A DNA stretch of 16,595 bases, taken from CAYLZW01 sp964388085 (lineage in GTDB: Bacteria; Myxococcota; UBA727; CAYLZW01). Each line of letters starts with the position of its first letter. Position 1 is the first letter of the stretch. Made by a program: the position numbers and the translations under genes. The stretch lies in NCBI GenBank assembly GCA_964388085.1, contig CAYLZW010000112.1:1-16595 (forward strand), in the 5' to 3' direction. The notes under the pieces are model-generated. The model was not told the DNA's origin and made no database searches. It was given only the letters and a program-made list of their open reading frames with translations. Below are positions 1 through 7,412 of the stretch, in pieces.

Positions 1-2
1 CG

Positions 3-707
3 AGCTACACGTCGATACCCGACGGCACCCGCATGCGCATCCAGGAGATGCGCGATGGCCAGCTGTTGTGGCTCAAGCAGTCCATGTACGCGGGCGAGTT
101 CTGGGATGACGATCGATACCGTCTCATCAGCACGCGCCCCTTCGCGCAGATCAGCTACCTGCGCACGCCCGAGGGCGAGCCACTGCCCCCGCCGCCGCAG
201 GACTCGATCATCCCCGCCGGCACGCGCGTGCGTGTCGAGAAGATCGCCTTCCCGACCGGCGACGCGGTGTTCCGCCGCCCGCTCTACACGCCGCGCTACA
301 CGACGTGGGTGTTCTTGCGCGTGGCCAAGGCGCGCGGCGACACCCGGCTCGAGCACGAGGAGCGGCACGTGCTGCTGCTGCCCGCGTACCTGAACGATCA
401 AGAGAGCTTCGACGCCTGGTTCGAGGCCTCCCTCACCGACGTCGATCCGAACCCGTGGATCCGCTCGCTCAGCGTCGAGCAGCGTCACGGCATCGAGCAG
501 AAGCGACCGGTCGTCGGCATGAGCTACCAGGCGCTGACGGCGGCGCTCGGCTTCCCCGATCAGCTGACGCGCAAGGGCGTCCCCGATGGCGCGCGCACGA
601 AGACGGTCGAGGTGGCGGTGTTCGGCGCCACCTCCGTCGTGCTCGAGGACGGCGTCGTTGTGCGCGTGAGCGAGCCCGCGCGTCAGCCGGAGACAAGCGC
701 GCTATAG
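3..707 (+). CDS. Unrecognised protein, 5'-truncated, possible SmpA/BamE-like C-terminal end
   Basis: The frame is open to the left edge of the window, so the true start probably lies outside. The first visible Met codon is at 33, giving 224 residues to the TAG at 705-707. I do not recognise the family. The C-terminal part (from Met33 numbering, about 160-215) has the pattern GMSYQALTAALGFPDQLT, then a charged loop, a strand, and VVLEDGVVVRVS. That resembles the short alpha-beta repeat of SmpA/BamE-like domains, in which a 'G-x-lG-P' helix is followed by strands ending in 'dG-v--v'. This is a fold-level resemblance seen by eye, not a firm assignment. No membrane segment is visible in the part present. 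The stop lies 10 nt before the kinase start at 718, so the two genes are probably co-transcribed. Confidence 0.75.
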   Translation, partial: SYTSIPDGTRMRIQEMRDGQLLWLKQSMYAGEFWDDDRYRLISTRPFAQISYLRTPEGEPLPPPPQDSIIPAGTRVRVEKIAFPTGDAVFRRPLYTPRYTTWVFLRVAKARGDTRLEHEERHVLLLPAYLNDQESFDAWFEASLTDVDPNPWIRSLSVEQRHGIEQKRPVVGMSYQALTAALGFPDQLTRKGVPDGARTKTVEVAVFGATSVVLEDGVVVRVSEPARQPETSAL

Positions 708-717
708 TCGGCCGGCA

Positions 718-2766
718 ATGGCCTTCCCGCGCCCTTTCGGCCGCTACCTCCTCGACGAACGCCTCGCCATGGGCGGCATGGCGGAGATCTTTCGCGGCCG
801 CACGAGCACGGAGGGCTTCGAGAAGAAGGTGTGCATCAAGCGCATCCTGCCGCACTTCACCGAGCAGAATGACTTCGTCACCATGTTCCGCGACGAGGCC
901 GCGCTCGCCGCCCGCCTGCAGCACGCCAACATCGTCCAGGTGTTCGACTTCGGCACCGAGGAAGAGACGCTGTTTCTGGCCATGGAGCTCGTCGACGGCT
1001 GCGATCTGCGCAAGCTGCTCGACCTGGCGAAGAAGGAGGGCGTCAAGGTCGGCACCGGCCACGCGATGCAGATCGCCATCGAGGTCTGCCGCGGCCTGCA
1101 CCACGCGCACACCCTCACCGACGACGACGGCACGCCGCTCAACATCGTCCACCGGGACATCAGCCCGCACAACATCCTCGTCAGCCGCGCCGGCGAGGTG
1201 AAGGTCACCGACTTCGGCATCGCCAAGGCAAGCGCGCGCGCCACCCACACGGGCACCGGCGTCGTGAAGGGCAAGCTCGCCTACATGGCGCCCGAGCAGG
1301 CCAACTCGAGACCCATCGACCAGCGCCTCGATCAGTTCGCCACCGGCATCATCCTGTGGGAGATGCTCACCGGCGCGCGGCTGTTCAGCGGACCCGACGA
1401 GGTCTCCGTGCTGCGCAAGGTGATGATGTGCGAGGTGCCGCGGCCATCGACGCTGCGGGACGACGTCCCGGGCGCGCTCGAGGACATCGTCATGCGCGCG
1501 CTGGCAGAAGATCCCGACGCGCGCTTTCGCGACATGCGTCACTTCGAGCACGCGCTCAGCCGCTGCCTGTTCGAGGTGACCAACGATCCCGAAGAGACCA
1601 ACCTGCGCCCCATCGTCGAGGCCGTGCTCGGTCCCCCCGAGGTGAGCCGGCGCATGACGGCCGTGCTCGTCGAGAGCCCGGTGCTGCGCGGCCCGGGCGA
1701 AGAGGTGCCGTCGCTGACGGCCGCCGGCTTCTCGGAGGTGTTCTCGACGAGCGGGCCGAGCCCCAGCGCGCAAGGCGGCTCCGGGAGCGGACAGAAGCCG
1801 TCCGGCACCATCGCCCTGGCGCTCGGGGACGCGGAGGCAGAGAGCGCCGCGGCGACGGTCATCCGCGACGGCAGCAGCTCAAACCCCGTCGCGCGCACGC
1901 CCGAGGACGGCACGGGGATCACCCGCACCATCGTCCCCGACGCTGTCTCCGCGCCGAGCCTCACCTGGCCCGCGCCCACGCCGCCGTCCGACGGCGCGAG
2001 CGCGGCGTCGCTCGCGCCCGCGTCCCCCGTCACCCCGCCGCCCGTACCGGCCGAGTCGACGTCGTCGTCATCGTTCGCGCTGCCGGCGTCCGCCGTCGCG
2101 CTCGACGACGAGCAGCCGCCGCGCTCGCGCCTGCCGGTCGTCGCGGCCGCGGCGCTGCTCGGCGTCGTGGGCGTCGGGCTCGGCGTTGTGGTCGCGCTCG
2201 GCACGGGAGAGACACAGGCCTCGGACGAAGTGTTGGTCACCCGGGCGGCACCGACGACGACGACGGCGGACGAGGCGTCCGCCCCGGCCCCGAATCGCGA
2301 CGACGACGCCGAGGGGGCCGCGCCCGTCGCCGTCGAGGCCGCCGCGGCGGACAGCAGCGCGGCCTCGCCGGAGCCGAGCGTGACGACGCAGCGTGAGCCC
2401 GCGCGGCAAGCGGCAGCGCTAAACGCAGAGGCGAAGCGCGTTGAGCCGCCCGCCCGCCGCGACGAGGCGGAGGCCCCCGTCCCGCAGGTGACCGCCGCGC
2501 CGAAGAAGGCGCCCGCGCGCGCAAAGCCTCGACAGCAAGCGCGCGCGCAGCGACCGCGCGCGAAGGGCAAGGTCATCCTCGAGATGGCGTCGGGGTGGGC
2601 GCACGCCTACCTCGGCAAACGGAAGCTGTGCGAGACGCCCTGCACGCTCGAGCTCCCCGCGGGGACGCATCTGCTCCGGCTGAAGGGGGGCGACGGCAGC
2701 GAGCGCAGACACCGCGTGACGGTGAAGGCCGACGCGACGGTGCGCTCCGTCGTACCGGCGCCCTGA
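718..2766 (+). CDS. Transmembrane Ser/Thr protein kinase with PEGA-like C-terminal domain
   Basis: A 682-residue Hanks-type kinase. The N-terminal catalytic domain (about 8-285) shows the glycine-rich loop LAMGGMAEIF, the ATP-binding lysine K41 (VCIK), the helix-C glutamate E60, the catalytic loop HRDISPHN (D147, N152), the metal-binding DFG (D165-G167) and APEQ (191-194). All catalytic residues are present, so it should be active. A long Ala/Pro/Ser/Thr-rich linker follows. A hydrophobic helix at about 472-495 then anchors the protein, followed by another Ala/Pro-rich spacer. The last 65 residues resemble a PEGA domain: a KVILEMASGWAHAYL strand, a CETPC turn and LPAGTHLLRLKG. The kinase would be cytoplasmic and the PEGA-like part outside the inner membrane. 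This layout is common in myxobacteria. The substrate cannot be told from sequence. The ATG at 718 fits the domain start exactly but has only a weak ribosome site; tight spacing to the upstream gene suggests one transcript. Confidence 0.93.
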   Translation: MAFPRPFGRYLLDERLAMGGMAEIFRGRTSTEGFEKKVCIKRILPHFTEQNDFVTMFRDEAALAARLQHANIVQVFDFGTEEETLFLAMELVDGCDLRKLLDLAKKEGVKVGTGHAMQIAIEVCRGLHHAHTLTDDDGTPLNIVHRDISPHNILVSRAGEVKVTDFGIAKASARATHTGTGVVKGKLAYMAPEQANSRPIDQRLDQFATGIILWEMLTGARLFSGPDEVSVLRKVMMCEVPRPSTLRDDVPGALEDIVMRALAEDPDARFRDMRHFEHALSRCLFEVTNDPEETNLRPIVEAVLGPPEVSRRMTAVLVESPVLRGPGEEVPSLTAAGFSEVFSTSGPSPSAQGGSGSGQKPSGTIALALGDAEAESAAATVIRDGSSSNPVARTPEDGTGITRTIVPDAVSAPSLTWPAPTPPSDGASAASLAPASPVTPPPVPAESTSSSSFALPASAVALDDEQPPRSRLPVVAAAALLGVVGVGLGVVVALGTGETQASDEVLVTRAAPTTTTADEASAPAPNRDDDAEGAAPVAVEAAAADSSAASPEPSVTTQREPARQAAALNAEAKRVEPPARRDEAEAPVPQVTAAPKKAPARAKPRQQARAQRPRAKGKVILEMASGWAHAYLGKRKLCETPCTLELPAGTHLLRLKGGDGSERRHRVTVKADATVRSVVPAP

Positions 2767-2881
2767 GCTCCGCGCCCGCGCCTGCGACCGCTTCCTACCC
2801 GCGCCCGGCGGCGCTATTGGGTTTGGGTCCGAGGGCCGCGGCGGAAGCGTCCCTCGCCGCGCTTCTTCGACGAGGGCGTCG

Positions 2882-3673
2882 ATGATCGTCACCTGCCCGA
2901 GCTGCAACGCGAAGTACCGCGTCCGCGACGACGCGGTGCCGCACGGTGGCGCGCAGCTCAAGTGCCCCGAGTGCAGCACGATGTTCCTCGCGCACAGGCC
3001 CGCGCACGACGACCGCGAGCTGACCTCGGCCATCGATCGGCTGACGAAGCAGAACCACGAGGCCGAGGGCCGCATCCACGATCTCGAGAAGCGGGTGAAG
3101 GACGTCGGCTCCGACGCCGAGCGGCAGAAGGCGGAGTTCCGTCGCTTGAACGAAGAGGCCGGGCGCGCGCTCGCCGTGCGCGACCGCGAGATCGCCGACC
3201 TGAAGCAGGAGCTCGCTCGTGGCAGCGGCCAGCTCGTCGAGATCAGCGCGCTCAAAGACGCGCTCATCCACGCCCAGCAGACCTCGGCGCGGCTGACCAG
3301 CGAGCTCGATTCCCAACGCGGGGTCATCGCGCACCTGCAGGAAGAGCTGCAGCGCGCGCGGCAGTCGGGCGGCGCTGTGGGCCGCGGACCGTCGGGTGAC
3401 ACCGCCGCCCTGGAACAGACCGTCCAGCAGCTCCGCTCGCAGCTCGACGACGCGCTGCAGAAGGTCCATCGCGCGGCGCCGGACGGCCCGCTGCTCGCGC
3501 TCATCGGCGCCGTGAGCCCCATGCTGTGGGGGCTCGACCAGGCGATTCGCTACCTGGAGCCGTTCTCGGCGAACGAGCCGACGCTCGCGGCGCATCTGCG
3601 CCAACTGCAGCTGCTCGCGGGCGTGCTGAAGCGCCTGACGGAGGCGGCCGGCGCCGTCCCCGGGCACCTGTAG
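2882..3673 (+). CDS. MJ0042-type zinc-ribbon protein with long coiled coil
   Basis: A 263-residue protein. The first 35 residues form a zinc ribbon of the MJ0042 family: CPSC (C5, C8), about 19 residues, then CPEC (C28, C31), with the typical YRVRDDAVP spacer and FLAHRP exit. Residues about 43-160 and 174-195 are rich in Glu, Lys, Arg, Gln and Leu in heptad-like spacing and should form a coiled coil, broken by a Gly/Pro/Ser hinge near 160-172. The last 65 residues form a separate helical segment (LLALIGAVSPMLWGLDQAIRYLEPF and on), a little hydrophobic but not a clear membrane helix. In myxobacteria, MJ0042 ribbons often head multi-domain regulatory or cell-organisation proteins; the role here is unknown. 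The ATG at 2882 is chosen because the ribbon begins at residue 4. The gap from the kinase is 115 nt. It ends 5 nt from the stop of the convergent cheC-like gene. Confidence 0.85.
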   Translation: MIVTCPSCNAKYRVRDDAVPHGGAQLKCPECSTMFLAHRPAHDDRELTSAIDRLTKQNHEAEGRIHDLEKRVKDVGSDAERQKAEFRRLNEEAGRALAVRDREIADLKQELARGSGQLVEISALKDALIHAQQTSARLTSELDSQRGVIAHLQEELQRARQSGGAVGRGPSGDTAALEQTVQQLRSQLDDALQKVHRAAPDGPLLALIGAVSPMLWGLDQAIRYLEPFSANEPTLAAHLRQLQLLAGVLKRLTEAAGAVPGHL

Positions 3674-3678
3674 GCGGG

Positions 3679-4269
3679 TCAGAGCGGCGAGACGGCGAGC
3701 CCGGTGGTGCTGACCGCGTCCGGCACGATGACGAGCGAGAGCGTGACCTCGGGGGAGCCTTCGATGCGCACGCGCGCGCACACGAGCAGGACGCCCGGGT
3801 GCTCGACGTCGACGTCCACGCGCTCGAGCGCCGCGGCCACGCCGCCCTTGGACAGACGCGGCACGCTCGGCAGGCAGGCGCGGCGCACACGCGTGGCGAC
3901 CGCGTTCAAAAACGCCGAGGCCGCGATGTTGCCGGCCTCGCTGAGGGCGCCACGCGCGCGTTCCGCCGCGGCGGCGCCGCTGTGCGAGCGGGAGAGCGGC
4001 AGGCGCTCGAGGAGCGCGTCTCGATCCCGCGGGCTCAGCAGGTGAACCAGCGCTCCCTCGAAGCCGCCCGAGAGACGGAAGCCCACGGCGGTGACGCCGG
4101 GCCCGACCCGCCGCTCGAGCTCGCTCACGCTGACTCGCTCCGGTCCCTCGACCGTGGCCGCGTCGGCGTCGAGAAAGCGCGCCAGGGCCTCCGACGCCGA
4201 GCGTGCGCCGTCCGCGCACAGCGCCAGCAGCGCGCGCTCGTCGTCGACAGGGATCTCCCACGCGGTCAT
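3679..4269 (-). CDS. CheC-like CheY-phosphate phosphatase (DifG-like)
   Basis: A 196-residue protein of the CheC/CheX/FliY group, which removes phosphate from CheY-P. One phosphatase signature is clear: E111-x-x-N114 inside LSEAGNIAASAFLNAVA, followed by a proline (P137) exactly 23 residues after N114, as in the family pattern ExxN-x22-P. The acidic/Ser position four residues before the Glu is Gly instead. CheC has two such sites in pseudo-symmetric halves. Here the N-terminal half (LLALCADGARSASEALARFL) keeps the helix but lacks the Glu/Asn pair, so only one site looks functional. The frame is open far upstream, but ATG 4269 is chosen because the CheC-like sequence starts there and the preceding residues are low-complexity Arg/Ser. 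It is last in the MCP-CheW-CheY-CheA row, 100 nt behind cheA, as difG is in the Myxococcus dif locus. It is also possible that it binds CheY without catalysis. Confidence 0.8.
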   Translation of the reverse strand: MTAWEIPVDDERALLALCADGARSASEALARFLDADAATVEGPERVSVSELERRVGPGVTAVGFRLSGGFEGALVHLLSPRDRDALLERLPLSRSHSGAAAAERARGALSEAGNIAASAFLNAVATRVRRACLPSVPRLSKGGVAAALERVDVDVEHPGVLLVCARVRIEGSPEVTLSLVIVPDAVSTTGLAVSPL

Positions 4270-4369
4270 CGTCAAGGCTCTTTTGGATGCTAGCGCCCGC
4301 GGCGCCGGCAAGCGAAATCTCAGCCGGATGCGGTCGCCTCGGCCGTCGCGCCTTGCGAGGCAGGGAGGG

Positions 4370-6376
4370 TCAGGCCGCGCTGCCGGGGACGAGGGCGTTC
4401 GGCTCGAGGATGTACGCCGAGCGGCCATCCGCCAGCAGCGTCGCCCCGGCGAGCCAGCCGAGCGTGCTGAGCGGTCGCCCGAGGGGCTTGATGACGACCT
4501 CTTCCTGACCGACGACAGCGGCCACCCGGAACGCGATGGGGCCATCCGCTCGCTCCACGAGGATGGCCGTGCCCTGCCCGAGCCCGGACGCGGGGAAGCC
4601 GAGCTGCTCGCCGAGGTCGACGAGCGGCATGAGCTCGTCCCCGAGGGCGAGGTGCGCGCGACCCTGGGCGTGCGTAATGAGCCGATCCTGCAGATCGAGC
4701 GCGCGCTCGACGCGCGCGATGGGGATCGCGAACACGCTGCGACCGCGCTCGTCACCCGCCTCGACGACGAGCACGCGGATGATCGCCACCGTGAGCGGCA
4801 GGCCGAGCACGAAGGTGGTGCCCTTGCCGGGAGCGCTGTGGATGCGCAGCGTTCCGCCGAGGCGCTCGAGCGTGGCCTTCACGACGTCCATGCCGACGCC
4901 GCGACCGCTCGTCTCCGTGACCGCCTGCGCGGTGGAGAAGCCGGGCGCGCACACGAGCTCGATGACGCGCGCGTCCGGCAGCTCCCGCGCCTGCGAGGGC
5001 TCGAGCAGCCCGCGCTCCACGGCGCGCGCCCGCACGGTCTCCGGATCGATGCCGCCGCCGTCGTCGGAGAGCTCGAGCACCACGCGGTCGCGATCGCGAG
5101 AGGCCGCGAGACGCAGCGACATGGACGCCGGCTTGTTGCGCGCGGCGCGTCGCTCCGGCCCTTCGTGGCCGTGGTCGACGGCGTTTCGGACCATGTGCAA
5201 GAGCGGCGTGAACAGCTCGTCGAGGATGGCGCGATCGAGCTCGATCTCACCGACGTCGACGGCGAAGTCCACCTTCTTGTTCGTCTGGCGAGAGAGGTCC
5301 CGCACCACGCGCGGCAGCCGATCGGTGACGAAGGTGAGCGGCGTCATGCGCGCCGCGACGACGCGATCGTGCAGCTCGCGCGTGAGCCGCTCCACCTCGT
5401 CGACGAGGTCATCGAGCTCGGGTGCGTCCCAGCGCGTGGCCAAAGCGCGCAGGCGCGACCGCGTGAGCAGGAGCTCACCTACCGAGTCGATGAACTCGTC
5501 GAGCAGCGCCGTGCGCACGCGGACGGTGCGATCCTCCTCGATGTTGCGCGCGACCTCCGCCTCCGCGGGCGCCTCTCGCTTGTCCGGCCCGGCGCCGGCG
5601 CGGCTGATGACGACGTCCGCGACGGCCTGCTCCTGCTGCGCGCGCGCCTTGATGACGTCGCCGTCGGCGGAGGGATCGAACGAGAACGTCACCGTCAGGT
5701 GCGGCGGCGGCTCACGTTTCAGCGTCTCGGCATCGGGCAGCGTCGACTTGTACCCGTCGAGCGCGCTGAGCGCGCGGTGCAACATGAAGGCGCGCACCTG
5801 CGGCAGCGGCGTCCCTTCGGCGAAGCGCACGCTGACGACGAGGTCGCCGGCGTCGGCGAGCAGCTCCGCCCCGCCCTCGCTCGTCTCCAGGGCGGGCGCT
5901 CCCGTCGGCGCTGCTTCCCGGGGCGGCGCCGGCGGCGTCGGAGCGTTTGAGGCCGCCGCCGGCGCGGGCGACGACGACAACAAGGGAGAGATGCGTTCGG
6001 CGAGATCTTCCGCGGAGAGCGCGTCCTCCTTGCCGGCCGCCACCAGCTCCACCATGGCGGAGAGGCGGTCGCCGCCCTCGAGCAGGAGGTCCACCGCGTC
6101 GGCGCCGAGGCGCTTGCCCTGCCGGCCCTGATCCGCGAGGTCTTCGAGCTTGTGCGCGAGCTCCGCGAAGGCGTCATAGCCCATGGACGCGGCCATGCCC
6201 TTCAGCGAGTGCGCGGCCCGAAAGCACGCGTCGAGCGCCTCGGCGCGCTTCTTCTCGGCCGCGTCGCCGCCGGTGCTCTCCTGCTTCTCGAACTCGACGA
6301 GGTGGTTTGTGTACTGCGCGAGGTTCTCGCGGGCCTCATCGACGAAGAGGCGGCGGTACTTGTCGCGGTCGACCAT
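4370..6376 (-). CDS. cheA: Chemotaxis-type histidine kinase CheA (DifE-like)
   Basis: A 668-residue CheA with all five domains. P1 (1-105) is the phosphotransfer domain, with H56 in FRAAHSLKGMA as the phosphorylated histidine. A Pro/Ala linker follows. P2 (about 170-250, VVSVRFAEGTPLPQVRAFMLHRAL) is the CheY-docking domain of the Bacillus/Thermotoga style. P3 (about 290-350) is the dimerisation helix pair. P4 is the ATPase, with N-box LHMVRNAVDHGHEG (about 391-405), DDGGGID (about 435-441) and GRGVGMD (about 489-495). P5 (about 527-655) is the CheW-like coupling domain. It should phosphorylate the CheY encoded 20 nt upstream, with CheW and the MCP controlling its activity. In M. xanthus the equivalent DifE drives exopolysaccharide production. 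ATG 6376 begins directly at the P1 domain; no strong ribosome site is visible, so translation may depend on cheY. Confidence 0.96.
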   Translation of the reverse strand: MVDRDKYRRLFVDEARENLAQYTNHLVEFEKQESTGGDAAEKKRAEALDACFRAAHSLKGMAASMGYDAFAELAHKLEDLADQGRQGKRLGADAVDLLLEGGDRLSAMVELVAAGKEDALSAEDLAERISPLLSSSPAPAAASNAPTPPAPPREAAPTGAPALETSEGGAELLADAGDLVVSVRFAEGTPLPQVRAFMLHRALSALDGYKSTLPDAETLKREPPPHLTVTFSFDPSADGDVIKARAQQEQAVADVVISRAGAGPDKREAPAEAEVARNIEEDRTVRVRTALLDEFIDSVGELLLTRSRLRALATRWDAPELDDLVDEVERLTRELHDRVVAARMTPLTFVTDRLPRVVRDLSRQTNKKVDFAVDVGEIELDRAILDELFTPLLHMVRNAVDHGHEGPERRAARNKPASMSLRLAASRDRDRVVLELSDDGGGIDPETVRARAVERGLLEPSQARELPDARVIELVCAPGFSTAQAVTETSGRGVGMDVVKATLERLGGTLRIHSAPGKGTTFVLGLPLTVAIIRVLVVEAGDERGRSVFAIPIARVERALDLQDRLITHAQGRAHLALGDELMPLVDLGEQLGFPASGLGQGTAILVERADGPIAFRVAAVVGQEEVVIKPLGRPLSTLGWLAGATLLADGRSAYILEPNALVPGSAA

Positions 6377-6396
6377 GTCGCGCGAGGTCGGTTCGC

Positions 6397-6774
6397 TCAG
6401 GCCGGCTCGCGGGCCGAGATGACCTTCTGCACGACGGCGAGCACGTCATCGGCCTTGAAGGGCTTCACGATGAAGTCCGCCGCGCCGGCCTCGATGGCCT
6501 CCATGACGAGGGACTCCTGGCCGAGGGCCGAGCACATGACGATGCAGGCCTTCGGGTCATGCGCGAGGATCTCCTTGGTGGCCTCGATGCCGCTCTTGAA
6601 CGGCATGACGATGTCCATGGTGACGAGGTCGGGACGGAGGTCCTTGTACTTGTCCACGGCCTCGACGCCGTGGACCGCCTCGCCGACGATCTCGTAGTCG
6701 CCGCCAGAGAAGATGTCCTTGATCATGTCGCGCATGAACACTGCGTCGTCGACGATGAGGACCCGCTTGGGCAT
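6397..6774 (-). CDS. cheY: Single-domain response regulator CheY (DifD-like)
   Basis: A 125-residue receiver with no output domain. The acidic pair is D9-D10 (VLIVDDA), the phosphoacceptor is D54 (VTMDIVMP), the switch hydroxyl is S82 (CSALGQES, where a Thr is more common) and the conserved lysine is K104 (FIVKPF). It would accept phosphate from the CheA encoded next to it, and the CheC-like protein further down would remove it. In M. xanthus, DifD acts with DifG as a negative modulator of DifE output rather than as a motor switch; whether this copy does the same is inference. A clear ribosome site (AGAGGG, 7 nt before the ATG) supports the start at 6774. It is separated from cheW upstream by 149 nt, the largest gap inside the chemosensory row. 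Confidence 0.95.
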   Translation of the reverse strand: MPKRVLIVDDAVFMRDMIKDIFSGGDYEIVGEAVHGVEAVDKYKDLRPDLVTMDIVMPFKSGIEATKEILAHDPKACIVMCSALGQESLVMEAIEAGAADFIVKPFKADDVLAVVQKVISAREPA

Positions 6775-6923
6775 GGACCGACCCTCTCATTGCGGCGCGC
6801 CAAGAGGGCGCTCTGACACGGTCGTTCTACACCGAAAGCCAGCGAGAAAGAAACTTGAGCAACTTTTCACGCGCGGCGGGTGTCCCGATTTCAGCGGACC
6901 CGAGGGGCCGGTCGGCGCGAGCG
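6775..6923 (-). promoter_or_regulatory. 149-nt gap before cheY with an A/T-rich patch, possible internal promoter
   Basis: No ORF is supported here. A patch at about 6846-6868 is unusually A/T-rich for this sequence and carries a short direct repeat AACTTgagcAACTT. On the minus strand it reads TTGCTCAAGTTTCTTTC. I could not pair a convincing -10 with a -35 at normal spacing, nor find a sigma-54 GG/GC pair. It is therefore only a candidate for an extra promoter for cheY-cheA. The cheY ribosome site lies at its 3' end. Confidence 0.3.
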
Positions 6924-7412
6924 TCACGCGGAGCCGTCCTCGCCGAGCCCGAGGATGCGCTCGAGCAGCACCGGCGCGACGAGGGCGTTCACGGCGGCGC
7001 CCTGGTGTTGAAACACCGACAAGAGCGCTCCCTGGCCCCGCGCCGGGGGTAGGCGCACGGTGGCGATCTGCTCGACGGCGTCGACGTACAGGCCGAGGGT
7101 CCGCTGCCCCTGGTCGAGCACCAGGATGCGCGTGGCGCTGCTCGTCTCGAGCCGGCGCCGGCCCGCGCCGAAGAACGCCGCCAGGTCGACCACGGTGACG
7201 ATGCGGCCGCGGTGTTGGGTGATGCCGACGACGCTCAGGGGCAGCCGCGGCAGCCGGTTTATCCAGCCCGGCTCCACCACCTTATGGACGTCGAGCGCCT
7301 TCAGCGCGTAGCGCTCCTCGGCGACGCGGAACAAGAGGCAGAGCGCGCGGGCCGCCTCCGGTGCCGGCTCCTCTTCGGGCGTGGGCGCGCTGGCTGCGAC
7401 CCCCTCGGTCAT
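6924..7412 (-). CDS. cheW: CheW-type coupling protein (DifC-like)
   Basis: A 162-residue CheW with a short acidic/Pro N-terminal extension (1-20) and the CheW fold at about 21-155. The core motif GITQHRGRIVTVVDL (63-77) contains the Arg-Gly pair (R68-G69) typical of CheW beta-barrels, preceded by WINRLPRLPLSVV. It should bridge the MCP and the P5 domain of CheA at the membrane-facing signalling array. The start at 7412 overlaps the MCP stop in an ATGA, which indicates translational coupling and near-equal expression with the receptor. It is the only CheW gene in the window. Confidence 0.93.
   Translation of the reverse strand: MTEGVAASAPTPEEEPAPEAARALCLLFRVAEERYALKALDVHKVVEPGWINRLPRLPLSVVGITQHRGRIVTVVDLAAFFGAGRRRLETSSATRILVLDQGQRTLGLYVDAVEQIATVRLPPARGQGALLSVFQHQGAAVNALVAPVLLERILGLGEDGSA

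Noticed and set aside
2795..4261. Long minus-strand ORF (488 codons) opposite the zinc-ribbon gene and into the cheC-like region
   Set aside because: Arg/Ala/Gly-rich, no domain; the + strand zinc ribbon and the CheC motif in another minus frame explain the stretch better.
4091..5950. Long + strand ORF (619 codons) opposite cheA
   Set aside because: It is antisense to a CheA with complete motifs. The protein is Arg/Glu/His-rich with no domain, as expected from the reverse frame of GC-rich coding DNA.
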